From an uncultured Prevotellaceae bacterium (GTDB taxonomy: Bacteria > Bacteroidota > Bacteroidia > Bacteroidales > Bacteroidaceae), in contig CADCBZ010000010.1 of assembly GCA_902799765.1 (NCBI GenBank), positions 33,476 to 97,475 of the forward strand: a stretch of DNA of 64,000 nucleotides. The letters run 5' to 3'. The notes under the pieces were generated by a model. The model saw only the letters and a list, made by a program, of their open reading frames with translations, was not told the origin of the DNA and did not search any database. How positions within the stretch are numbered: position 1 is the stretch's first letter; each line of letters begins with the position of its first letter. The translations under genes and the position numbers were made by a program. This document shows, one piece after another, positions 16,273 to 24,464 of this stretch.

Positions 16273-17196
16273 TTATAACACAACAGGAAAATATACATCA
16301 TTTTCATATTCTTTTTCAGTGAAAATAGTAAAAGGATCTATGTCATTCAACACTGTGTAAGAATACAGATCTAATTTAGACTTTAGCGTATACAGAGCAA
16401 AAGGAGTTTTAGGTAAATCAAAACTGACTCTAATATTATATTTGTTTAGGCTAGATGAGACTTCATTACTATCCTGATATCCAATCTCAACCTTTTGTTG
16501 AAAGGGCGACAATGGATTGTTTGTTAGATTAAACCTTTCAGGATATAGATCCTGTATTTTTATGTCCAGATGTATCCTTTCTTTTGTTGTCCCGTAAATC
16601 ATTTTGCTGTGCTCTTCCGAAGAGTAATCAAATGGGAGTATGTATTTTATGCTCGTCACTTTAACTTCCCCAGTATGAATGAACAAAGGAATCCTCATTA
16701 GGCCGAATTCATCTGTCCAACCTATCAAGAACCATTTAGAAGAAATATAGTGCAGCTGGTATGGAGACACAGTCAACATGCGGTATCTGTCTTCGGGCAT
16801 TTTTATTAAATTAAAATCTAACTTGATTTTACGTTTTGTTTGTATCGCATCCATTATAGATTTTACAGCCTTGTCACGAAATATCTCAAAGTAGTCATTG
16901 ATATACAAGCTTCTATTGACAGATACAGTCTCACTCATCATATTAAGTAGAGAAAGGCGTTCTACTTTATCATAATCGATGTCTTCAATATAGTATCTGT
17001 ATCCAGGTCCGCATACTATACGAATTCCAAATCGCTCTTTTAAGAATCTTATATGATTGTGGAAAGTCCTCTTTTCATAAGGAATATTCTTATCTTTTGT
17101 ATTCTCACGAGATTCCAAATACCTTTCATTTATTTCACTAAAGGTCATTGGTCTCCTTTGAAGCAAGTTTATGAGCCAAATATATTTTCTTAACAT
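16273..17196 (-). CDS. WYL-domain transcriptional regulator (copy 1)
   Basis: A 307-residue protein with an N-terminal winged helix (KYIWLINLLQRRPMTFSEINERY), a WYL domain (QLHYISSKWFLIGWTDEFG) that senses ligands in characterised members, and a C-terminal WCX-type extension. It is a paralogue of the protein at 20611-21552: both share TFHNHI, YHYISSKW-like and FALYTLK blocks. WYL proteins often control defence or DNA-repair genes. A perfect 29-bp palindrome lies over its own promoter, which suggests autoregulation. Confidence 0.85.
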   Translation of the reverse strand: MLRKYIWLINLLQRRPMTFSEINERYLESRENTKDKNIPYEKRTFHNHIRFLKERFGIRIVCGPGYRYYIEDIDYDKVERLSLLNMMSETVSVNRSLYINDYFEIFRDKAVKSIMDAIQTKRKIKLDFNLIKMPEDRYRMLTVSPYQLHYISSKWFLIGWTDEFGLMRIPLFIHTGEVKVTSIKYILPFDYSSEEHSKMIYGTTKERIHLDIKIQDLYPERFNLTNNPLSPFQQKVEIGYQDSNEVSSSLNKYNIRVSFDLPKTPFALYTLKSKLDLYSYTVLNDIDPFTIFTEKEYENDVYFPVVL

Positions 17197-17222
17197 TATG
17201 CAAATGATTTATTATTTTTCTG

Positions 17223-17264
17223 CAAATATAAGAAAAAAGATAGGAAATTCAATTTCCTATCTTT
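17223..17264 (-). promoter_or_regulatory. WYL-1 promoter with perfect 29-bp palindromic operator
   Basis: Minus-strand -7 box TATATTTG at 17223-17230. Five bases further upstream, AAAGATAGGAAATT (17236-17249), one base, and its exact reverse complement (17251-17264) form a 14-1-14 palindrome covering the -33 position. This is a textbook operator arrangement for an autoregulated dimer. Confidence 0.75.
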
Positions 17265-17316
17265 GTGTTTTTTGAGATATTAACAAAGTTTGGGATTTGG
17301 CCGCTGACAAATGTGA

Positions 17317-17580
17317 TTATTCCTCTATTATATCAGGGAATTCCAAGGGTTCATCACTTCTTCTGTCATTCAACGCAGCTATAATATCTGACGGTTTGCG
17401 AAGGTCATCGCCTTCTGTTAAGAGGGAAACGCTGGCCATTGCAATCTTTGCGGAATCGCAAATAGCTGCATTAACAGCAATACTGTCAGGATATTGATTT
17501 GTGGACAGCATTGCTCCTAACGAGGTCTGGTATATTTTCATGAAGACCTCTTTTTGATAATCAGAATAATTATTTGTCAT
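17317..17580 (-). CDS. Hypothetical protein (87 aa)
   Basis: A small soluble protein starting MTNNYSDYQKEVFMKIYQ and ending LEFPDIIEE; there is a second possible ATG two codons upstream (17586). No domain recognised. It is 24 bp after the BspA-like gene on the same strand and is probably the last gene of the operon that begins at 20478. It contains an Ala-rich helical segment (SIAVNAAICDSAKIAMASV). Confidence 0.55.
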   Translation of the reverse strand: MTNNYSDYQKEVFMKIYQTSLGAMLSTNQYPDSIAVNAAICDSAKIAMASVSLLTEGDDLRKPSDIIAALNDRRSDEPLEFPDIIEE

Positions 17581-17604
17581 AATCATTACTGTTTTCGATA
17601 TTAC

Positions 17605-18189
17605 TTATTCATATTTGATGTTATAATCACCAAAATAATGTGTAATGAGATCTTCTTTAATTTCTTTGGATATAATCAATACACATTGAGACAAATCTAC
17701 GCCCTCAAAAATATAATTTAATCGTTTGAAAGCGTATTCACGTAAAGCCACGATACGATTTGGAAGAATTATTTCTTTAATATTAATGCATTTGCAGAAA
17801 GCTTCATTTTCTATTTTTGCTTCGTCGGGTATCTTGACAGAGGTTAGACCAATGCAGCCATCAAAAGCCAACTTATGAATATATGAGTTAGGTAATTCGA
17901 CTGATGACAAACTTAAACAATCGCCAAATGCACGTCTGGAAATCCGCTCAACACTATCAGGAATTGTGACAGAAGACAATTCCTGGCATCCCTCAAATGC
18001 CCCAATATTTATCACTTTCAAACTGTCTGGCAGTTTTACAGATGTGATTCCTTTACAATTTCTAAATGCATAGAAGTCAATGATTGTTATACCCGAAGGA
18101 ATCTCTATTTCTCCTTCTGCTTCTCGTATGCACTTTTTTAAGATGACCTCACCATCTTTAGTTTCAATAGTTAAACATTTGTTGTCCAT
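17605..18189 (-). CDS. BspA-like leucine-rich repeat protein (LRR_5)
   Basis: The 194 residues contain five or six LRR_5 repeats of the pattern AFxxCxxLxSVxIPDSVxxI, from about residue 25 to 160. No signal peptide is present, so the protein is likely cytoplasmic, unlike the cell-surface BspA proteins of oral Bacteroidetes. It begins MDNKCLTIETKDGEVIL. It lies in the minus-strand cluster below the operator at 20539-20553. A role in partner binding is inferred from the fold only. Confidence 0.75.
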   Translation of the reverse strand: MDNKCLTIETKDGEVILKKCIREAEGEIEIPSGITIIDFYAFRNCKGITSVKLPDSLKVINIGAFEGCQELSSVTIPDSVERISRRAFGDCLSLSSVELPNSYIHKLAFDGCIGLTSVKIPDEAKIENEAFCKCINIKEIILPNRIVALREYAFKRLNYIFEGVDLSQCVLIISKEIKEDLITHYFGDYNIKYE

Positions 18190-18251
18190 AATATAATGTT
18201 TTTATTTGTTTATTAGTCACCAATATAGCACGTTTTATAATTCCGTAAACC

Positions 18252-18416
18252 TTATTGTATGTAAAACGAATACGTTTTGCTTCTATCCATGACATCATAA
18301 TCTGTATTAGTCGTATAGCGTAAAATACTTGCATCCAATATATAATCAGTACGTCCATTATCCTTGCTTGGTAATTCGTCAGGAATAAACAGTGTGGCTT
18401 TGGTCGTACAATCATC
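18252..18416 (-). pseudogene. Protein-like fragment without start codon
   Basis: A minus-strand frame reads YDDCTTKATLFIPDELPS, then DYILDASILRYTTNT and RSKTYSFYIQ before a stop at 18252-18254. It has natural-looking composition but no start; a stop lies only a few codons before it. The overlapping 84-codon frame (18164-18418) has an unnatural composition and was not called. The interval 18190-18420 is therefore probably the remnant of a dead gene between two live ones. Confidence 0.35.
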
Positions 18417-18420
18417 ATAA

Positions 18421-20193
18421 CTATTTGATTACATTCCCTGTTTCATCCAAGAACTTTTGTTGTCCTTTTACAGTCACTTTAAACAACCATTTCCCGTCTA
18501 TCAATTCTGGATATTCACAATCGTCGAACCATTCATCAAAACATACGCACATCTTCTCAAAAGAGAAATAGTTTTGCTTTCCATCCCCTTTGATGTTCTC
18601 AATGATGGCAAATTTGTCCGAATTTGTAACGCCAAACACATTGTATCTTTCCAACTCTCGGACCCTTTGGCCATCTTCAGCGTATATTAATGATTTGTTG
18701 TTTCTTACCAGATAAATAAAGGTTTTGTCACATGGAGTAAAGTAGTACGCACCAGGAACTTGCCGTTTCCCTTTACAGTCAATGACAGTCCCTGTTGCAT
18801 CTACATCTACTGAGATTGGTCGTAACCTCAAGAATGGGAAAACATATCTATACTGATTATTTGTTATGCTATATAAGAATATGTCCCCGCCATCTTCATC
18901 TACATAAAAATCATCAGCAGACATGCAATCCTCTAATGCAAATCTATATCGTGTATCAAAAATTCTCATAATATCTAATGGGCTAATCAAGAAGGCCTTC
19001 CCGTCACAATGGCGCTTTACTAGAATAATATGATGTTTCCCATAAAATACTGTCTTCACTTCATCAAAAACATCATCGAAAACAGGAGTCCAAATACCAT
19101 GATATTCTTTGTAGATTCTGAAGAGCCTTCCATTTCTAGCCAAAACAAGATTTCTATTACCATTGTCAATAACCAAACGTGTTATACTGTCAACACAGTT
19201 TTCAAAAAGCAACGAATCGTCTTTTGTGACAATATTGGTCTTACCAGAACTACTCCAGACTTGCCCCTTGATTCTATAGTCATGTAAGAGCAATTGCTGA
19301 AGATTCTCGAAAACCTCATCTTCCCTTTCAAAAGGATAGATGGGATACAGCATAATTACAATATGCTTTACACGCGGAGATGGCTTTATTAATCCAGAAT
19401 TCCTACTATAAGCCATAAAGAGTTTCATTACCTGTTGTTTGTCTTTAAAGTACATAGAATACAAGTAATAGCCATACCCGTATGCTGCAAGACGACCAAT
19501 GACTGCTTGCTTTTGCCTATTACTACGTTCTGCCCATCTCAAAATTGGCTCTAATTCTACATTTACTTGGGAGATTTGCTTCAAAAAGAACAAAGTGGCA
19601 AATTCCACCATCACTTCTTCGATTTCTCTGACAGTGCTTTCATTTTCCCCACACTTAAAGTAGATCCAGGCATGAAACATTTCGTGAATAAAGGTCGTGA
19701 TTAAAACGCTTTCTCTGGTTGCAAAGGCTTCTTTATCATTTGATGCTTTATCAATGTTATCAAGATATAAGTATAATACAGAGCCTTTGTTTACTGTTAT
19801 GCCCATATCAGGAATTACCTTCCTCTCTTTTCCAACAAATTCACCTAGAGGTGAAGTTGTGACAACACCTCCATTTTCGATGGCGTTGTTTATTGATCCA
19901 GCCAACAACCTGAAATAATTCTGACGTTCAAAAAGTGGATGACCATTAGGGCAATTGGACTTTTCTAATTCGACACCCATTTCTCGACTAAAATATTTTA
20001 TGTCATTCATAATACATTTTAGTTCTCCTATATCAAAATTATCTTTATATACAGGTGGTACTGCATCAAGATTAAGGGTGACTATAGAGAACACATCTTT
20101 TAGACATACGATTGTATTCCCTAACTCAAAACGGAAATCAAGTACCTTTGATATTAATTCCTGTTCTCTCGGTTCCAATTGTTTTCTATTCAT
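18421..20193 (-). CDS. Zincin-like protein with HExxH motif and C-terminal repeat region
   Basis: About 590 residues. Near residue 175 is IHEMFHAW, an HExxH zinc-binding motif, followed some 20 residues later by EIEEVMVEFATL with a glutamate that could be the third ligand, the layout of gluzincin peptidases. The C-terminal half (about 310-590) is beta-rich with repeating short segments (FDDVFDEVKTVF, FDEWFDDCEYPELIDGKWLF, FLDETGNVIK) reminiscent of WG/KWG repeats. No signal peptide is seen. The ATG at 20193 (MNRKQL) is chosen; 20205 is an alternative. It lies 27 bp after the 85-codon gene. Peptidase activity is inferred from the motif alone. Confidence 0.65.
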   Translation of the reverse strand: MNRKQLEPREQELISKVLDFRFELGNTIVCLKDVFSIVTLNLDAVPPVYKDNFDIGELKCIMNDIKYFSREMGVELEKSNCPNGHPLFERQNYFRLLAGSINNAIENGGVVTTSPLGEFVGKERKVIPDMGITVNKGSVLYLYLDNIDKASNDKEAFATRESVLITTFIHEMFHAWIYFKCGENESTVREIEEVMVEFATLFFLKQISQVNVELEPILRWAERSNRQKQAVIGRLAAYGYGYYLYSMYFKDKQQVMKLFMAYSRNSGLIKPSPRVKHIVIMLYPIYPFEREDEVFENLQQLLLHDYRIKGQVWSSSGKTNIVTKDDSLLFENCVDSITRLVIDNGNRNLVLARNGRLFRIYKEYHGIWTPVFDDVFDEVKTVFYGKHHIILVKRHCDGKAFLISPLDIMRIFDTRYRFALEDCMSADDFYVDEDGGDIFLYSITNNQYRYVFPFLRLRPISVDVDATGTVIDCKGKRQVPGAYYFTPCDKTFIYLVRNNKSLIYAEDGQRVRELERYNVFGVTNSDKFAIIENIKGDGKQNYFSFEKMCVCFDEWFDDCEYPELIDGKWLFKVTVKGQQKFLDETGNVIK

Positions 20194-20220
20194 AATCACA
20201 AACATGTATGGTTAAATCAT

Positions 20221-20478
20221 TTACCTTCTACCATAAACCTCCTCATAATCATACTCCTCATAGCGTTCTGCTATTTGGTGTAACTGATGAGCGAACTCAT
20301 TCTTCTGAGTATAAATCTCATATCGTCTGGCATACTCATCAATGAGATCCGCCAAAGATACCTTTTGCTTAGAACGATTAAATCGCTCATCGATGGCATC
20401 ACGTAATGGATGACTCTTGCTTAGCTCAGAGATACTGTAGCCAACTGCGCCTGCAAATAAATCTTCAATTAGACTCAT
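20221..20478 (-). CDS. Small hypothetical protein (85 aa)
   Basis: A charged, helical protein (MSLIEDLFAGAVGYSISEL, then EYARRYEIYTQKNEFAHQLHQIAERYEEY). No family recognised. It is the first gene behind the promoter with the palindromic site at 20539-20553 and is followed closely by the zincin-like gene. It could be an adaptor or immunity-type small partner; that is a guess from position. Confidence 0.6.
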   Translation of the reverse strand: MSLIEDLFAGAVGYSISELSKSHPLRDAIDERFNRSKQKVSLADLIDEYARRYEIYTQKNEFAHQLHQIAERYEEYDYEEVYGRR

Positions 20479-20519
20479 ATTACTTTTGTTTTTATTAGTT
20501 TTATTATTATTTGACAGTG

Positions 20520-20557
20520 CAAAGGTATGGAGGAACTACGAACGTATGGTTCGCAAT
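20520..20557 (-). promoter_or_regulatory. Promoter with palindromic operator (site A)
   Basis: Minus-strand -7 box TACCTTTG at 20520-20527; no -33 TTG at the right distance. Eleven bases upstream is the palindrome CGAACGTATGGTTCG (20539-20553, arms CGAAC/GTTCG). The palindrome and its flanks recur at 27482-27496 with the same 11-bp distance to a -7 box. Lack of a -33 box and coverage of that position suggest an activator or a repressor acting there. Confidence 0.7.
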
Positions 20558-20610
20558 TCTTACCAAAATATAGATAACAACAATTAACCCTTAATCGTCT
20601 ATGCCCTCAG

Positions 20611-21552
20611 CTATAAAATAACAGGTATACTCATTGCTTCATTATACTGCTCTTCTGTGAAAAGTTCGAATGGATCAACGTCGTTCATAACCTTATAATG
20701 ATACTTCACCAATTTGTTCTTCAGTGTATATAGTGCAAAGGCCGATTTAGGCAATTCAAAATTGATTATTGCAGAATAAACAGGAGTATATTTACTAAAC
20801 CATAAATGTGTTAGCTTTGAAGTATATTCCACATTCTGTTGAAAAGGCATTAGTGGATATTTATCATAGTCTAATATAGGACGTGATATTTTTATGGTTA
20901 GATTGACACTTTCGTTTGATATACCATAAATCATCTTGCAGTACTCCTCTTCTGTGTATTTTGATGGATAATTATATGAAACATCTGTAATGCGTCCGCT
21001 CCCTCTATAGTATGACAATGGAATTCTCATCAGACCAAATTCATCTGTCTGACCAATAATATACCATTTAGAACTTATGTAATGCAGTTGATAGGGAGCA
21101 ATGGTCAACACCAAATACTTATCTGTTTTCCTTATATTTCTCATATTTGCCAATCTAACCTTGTGCCTTGTTTTTATGGCATCCATAACAACCTTAACTT
21201 TCTCATCTCGGAACAGGTCAAAATAATCCTCAACATACAGGCTTTTGTTGAGTTTACCGTCAGCAACAGTCTCACTCAACATATTTAGCACAGATAACAG
21301 TTCTACTTTAGTACCTACATTCTTATCTGGATCTGCAATGTAGTATTTATACCCACGACCACATTCTATACGAATACCATATTCCTTACGGATGGCATTG
21401 ATGTGGTTGTGAAACGTTCGCTTAAGTATGGGGATGTTCTCGTCTTCGGTATTCCTGCGATCCCTAAGCCATTGGTTATTTATTTCTCCAAAAGTCATAT
21501 CAGCCTTTTGAAGCAACCTTATAAGCCATATATACTTTGCTAATGGTGTCAT
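20611..21552 (-). CDS. WYL-domain transcriptional regulator (copy 2)
   Basis: A 313-residue paralogue of the regulator at 16273-17196, with the same N-terminal winged helix (KYIWLIRLLQKADMTFGEINNQW), TFHNHI segment, WYL core (QLHYISSKWYIIGQTDEFG) and C-terminal ALYTLKNKL block. It lies upstream of, and in the same direction as, the 20478-17317 gene cluster. Its own promoter has a -7 box TATCTTTG at 21579-21586 and an imperfect inverted repeat at 21590-21620, so it is probably autoregulated by a site different from those of the other WYL proteins. Confidence 0.85.
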   Translation of the reverse strand: MTPLAKYIWLIRLLQKADMTFGEINNQWLRDRRNTEDENIPILKRTFHNHINAIRKEYGIRIECGRGYKYYIADPDKNVGTKVELLSVLNMLSETVADGKLNKSLYVEDYFDLFRDEKVKVVMDAIKTRHKVRLANMRNIRKTDKYLVLTIAPYQLHYISSKWYIIGQTDEFGLMRIPLSYYRGSGRITDVSYNYPSKYTEEEYCKMIYGISNESVNLTIKISRPILDYDKYPLMPFQQNVEYTSKLTHLWFSKYTPVYSAIINFELPKSAFALYTLKNKLVKYHYKVMNDVDPFELFTEEQYNEAMSIPVIL

Positions 21553-21578
21553 AATGCTATATTTTACAAGTTCTGCTG

Positions 21579-21620
21579 CAAAGATAATCTTAGGGTGTGC
21601 AACATCGTTTCACTCCCTAA
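21579..21620 (-). promoter_or_regulatory. WYL-2 promoter with inverted-repeat operator
   Basis: -7 box TATCTTTG (minus, 21579-21586). TTAGGGTGTG (21590-21599) and CACTCCCTAA (21611-21620) form an inverted repeat with 9 of 10 positions matching and an 11-bp spacer, placed over the -33 region. Confidence 0.6.
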
Positions 21621-21672
21621 AATTATAATCCAAAATTAACAAAGTTTAAAGATTCCTACTGTTGTTTTTAGA

Positions 21673-24453
21673 TTAATATGTGCATTTAATCTGACTATAT
21701 GAATTATTATCTTTGGTCACAATAATCTGGCGATCAATCTTCTTGAGATCTTCAACATGTGAGATAATACCTATGAGACGATTACCCTTTGTCAGTTCAT
21801 TAAGGACCTTGAGCGCCTGTTGTAGAGAATTACTGTCAAGGGAACCGAAACCTTCATCAACAAACATGGTGTCAAGTTGAATTCCACCTGCTGATGCTTG
21901 TACTTCATCAGAAAGACCAAGAGCGAGTGACAAGGATGCCTTGAATTGCTCGCCACCAGAGAGTGAACGCACGTCACGTTCGGTGCCGTTATAGTGGTCA
22001 AGAACATTGAGTTCAAGGCCAGTCTGAGCATTGCCACTAAACGTAGTGCGTCGGCGAAGTTCGTACTGGCCATTAGACATCACCATCAAGCGAGTGTTGG
22101 CACGTTGGATGATACGCTCAAAGTAAGCTGACTGGACGTATGTTTCCAAACTGATGCGTTCTTTTCCACTCAGTAGACCATTGGCTGTATCGGAGAGTGA
22201 TTTTTTCATACGATACTCTTCTTCAAGAGCAGTAAGGGCATTCAGAGTTTGCTTAACGCTGTTTATGATACCCAGGTTGATTGTGTTGTTTGTATGGAGG
22301 GTACGAATATCCCTGTCATTTTCATTTTTCTTGTTTTCTAAATCAGTCCTCTGCTGGGTAGCATCTTCAACGTTTACACTCGGTACAGCTTTGATTAGCT
22401 CTGCCAGTTGGTTAATCCTGCCTGTAAGTACTGCGAGATTTTTGCCATACTCATCGACATTAGTCTTTGCTGTAGTGATAGCACCTTCAAGTTCACCTTT
22501 CTTCTCTTTCTTATCGTCAAGGGCCTTTTTGGCATCTTCTTTCGAAAGGTACTTTAGTTCTTGTTTGAGCCTATTTATATCCCTCTCAAGATTCTCTTTT
22601 TGTGTAGTTAATCCCGTTTTGGCAGTCGCGAGGTCATTCTTCTTTTGGGCAAATTCTTCAAGCTTGTTTCTGTCTTTGGGCAAATCTTCATCTAACTTCT
22701 TTTTGCGTTCGATTAATTGAATTAACTTCTCAAGTTTCTGGATCTGGTTACCATTTTTCTCCTTAATCTCCTCTTGTTTGGATTCAATTCTCTTAGCTGC
22801 ATCTTCGAATTCGCATTCGCCAAGGAGTTCTGTGATTCTTGGTAATAAAGCATTCTTGGTGGTATCCAAAGCAGATACCTTTTTGGAATAATCATGTGTA
22901 GCTTTTTCAGCAGCCTCACGCAGGCCCTCAACTTTTTCTTTGACTTCAGCCAGTTCTTTCTTAGTGGGAGCTTCAGGTGCCTTCTGTGCTAACTGGGGAT
23001 GATGAGTGGAACCACAGACAGGACAAGGCATTCCTTCTTTCAATTCCTCGGCAAGAAATCCAGCCTGCTCGGCAATGAAAAGGTGATACTTTTCTTCGTA
23101 TTGCTCAGAAGCTTGCTTTCTACTCTCTTCTGATTTTTTTGCTGTTGCCTGAAGTCCTGGCAGTTTTTTTATTTCTTGATTGTAAGAATCAATATCTTTT
23201 CTTAGTTCTACGAGTTTATTCTTCTCGCCATCAAGATTCTTTATACTCTCTTCTACTTTAACCTTCTCTTCTCCTGGTTTCTGACTATTTATTATTTCCA
23301 GTTCTTCCTCTTTCTTTTTTATATCAGCTTTAAGTGCATCGTATTTTTTGCTTACCTCTTCAGATTCTGTTTTATTTGTTGTAATGGCTTCCGCATTCTG
23401 CTTAAAGTTGCTTACGCATTGTGACAATTCAGCATACTTAGGCATTGCCTGTTCCATCAGTGTAATATCTTTCGTTAACTGATCTATTTCGGGCTGATGA
23501 GATTGCGCTTCTGTGAGTTTCTTGTCGAGCGAAGGCTTTTCTTCCTTCTCATGTTTTTCTTTTTCTATAACAGCCTCGTAGTGTTTCTTCTTATTCTCTT
23601 TAAACGCTTTATCGGCTTCAAGTTGCCTTTGTATACCATCAATCTTACTTTGCAATACATGTTGCTCATCCTTGAGTTCATTCTCTTTTTGCTGTTCCTC
23701 AGAAAGAATCGTACTGATAAGGTCAATCATGTCACTGATGGTCATTTCATTCTTCTTAACTCTTTCCTTAGCAGCCATCAAGTCAGCTGCATGAGTACTA
23801 TTATTTAAACAGACAGCTCCATCAACATATTGAACGGCACTCCGGCGTTGGTTCTGTACCTCTCCATTGAGCGCCTTCTCCTCTTCCTGAAGTTTCTTTT
23901 GGAGACTAAGGTATCCGTTTGTTTTGAAAATACTTCTGAAGATTTCTGCTCGTTTCTTTGTATCTGCCAAAAGGAGTTCACGAAACTGCCCTTGGGCAAT
24001 CATCGCAATCTGGGAATATTGAGAAAAGTTGACACCCAAAATCTCAACCAGTTTAGCATTGACGTCCTTCAAAACGGTGATAGGCGCTCCATTCCCAATC
24101 GTCAAAGATGCTTCTGCATTCTGTGTGGTAGATCCTGTGCCACGCGTTTTAGGGCGTTCTTGCTTAGGAGAACGCTTTACCGTATATTGCTTGCTACCAT
24201 ATTCAAACTGAAGTTCGACGAAGGTGGGTACACCTGGATCGGCATAGGTGGAACGGAACATACTGTCGTCGCGACTGCTCCCACTCGCCTCTCCAAATAG
24301 GGCATAAGTGATGGCATCGAAGATAGTTGTCTTTCCTGCACCAGTGTCTCCTGTGATAAGAAATAAACCTTGTAAGCCGAATTTGTCAAAGTCGATTTCT
24401 GTTTTGCCTGCATATGGGCCAAATGCAGATATAGTAAGTTTATGTGGTCTCAT
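21673..24453 (-). CDS. sbcC: SbcC-type AAA+ nuclease subunit (Rad50-like)
   Basis: ATPase partner of SbcD, acting on DNA hairpins, blocked double-strand ends and cruciforms. The 926 residues show the Walker A GDTGAGKTT (about 35-43), a very long coiled coil, the zinc hook CPVCGSTHHP in its middle, the ABC signature SLSGGEQFKASLSLALGL and the Walker B/D-loop DTMFVDEGFGSLD. Length is within the family's range. It follows sbcD by 11 bp. As the last gene of an operon whose promoter carries the palindrome at 27482-27496, it seems to be co-regulated with the zincin-like operon, which is unusual for a housekeeping sbcCD. Confidence 0.93.
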   Translation of the reverse strand: MRPHKLTISAFGPYAGKTEIDFDKFGLQGLFLITGDTGAGKTTIFDAITYALFGEASGSSRDDSMFRSTYADPGVPTFVELQFEYGSKQYTVKRSPKQERPKTRGTGSTTQNAEASLTIGNGAPITVLKDVNAKLVEILGVNFSQYSQIAMIAQGQFRELLLADTKKRAEIFRSIFKTNGYLSLQKKLQEEEKALNGEVQNQRRSAVQYVDGAVCLNNSTHAADLMAAKERVKKNEMTISDMIDLISTILSEEQQKENELKDEQHVLQSKIDGIQRQLEADKAFKENKKKHYEAVIEKEKHEKEEKPSLDKKLTEAQSHQPEIDQLTKDITLMEQAMPKYAELSQCVSNFKQNAEAITTNKTESEEVSKKYDALKADIKKKEEELEIINSQKPGEEKVKVEESIKNLDGEKNKLVELRKDIDSYNQEIKKLPGLQATAKKSEESRKQASEQYEEKYHLFIAEQAGFLAEELKEGMPCPVCGSTHHPQLAQKAPEAPTKKELAEVKEKVEGLREAAEKATHDYSKKVSALDTTKNALLPRITELLGECEFEDAAKRIESKQEEIKEKNGNQIQKLEKLIQLIERKKKLDEDLPKDRNKLEEFAQKKNDLATAKTGLTTQKENLERDINRLKQELKYLSKEDAKKALDDKKEKKGELEGAITTAKTNVDEYGKNLAVLTGRINQLAELIKAVPSVNVEDATQQRTDLENKKNENDRDIRTLHTNNTINLGIINSVKQTLNALTALEEEYRMKKSLSDTANGLLSGKERISLETYVQSAYFERIIQRANTRLMVMSNGQYELRRRTTFSGNAQTGLELNVLDHYNGTERDVRSLSGGEQFKASLSLALGLSDEVQASAGGIQLDTMFVDEGFGSLDSNSLQQALKVLNELTKGNRLIGIISHVEDLKKIDRQIIVTKDNNSYSQIKCTY

Positions 24454-24464
24454 AAGAAATAATA

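Noticed and set aside
18164-18418. 84-codon minus-strand frame
   Set aside because: Overlaps the LRR gene start, has an unnatural composition (many Ile, Met, Arg, no domain), while a different frame of the same DNA looks protein-like.
21673-24453. Reading the long coiled SbcC protein as a structural or phage tail protein
   Set aside because: Walker A, zinc hook CPVC, ABC signature and the adjoining SbcD show it is SbcC.
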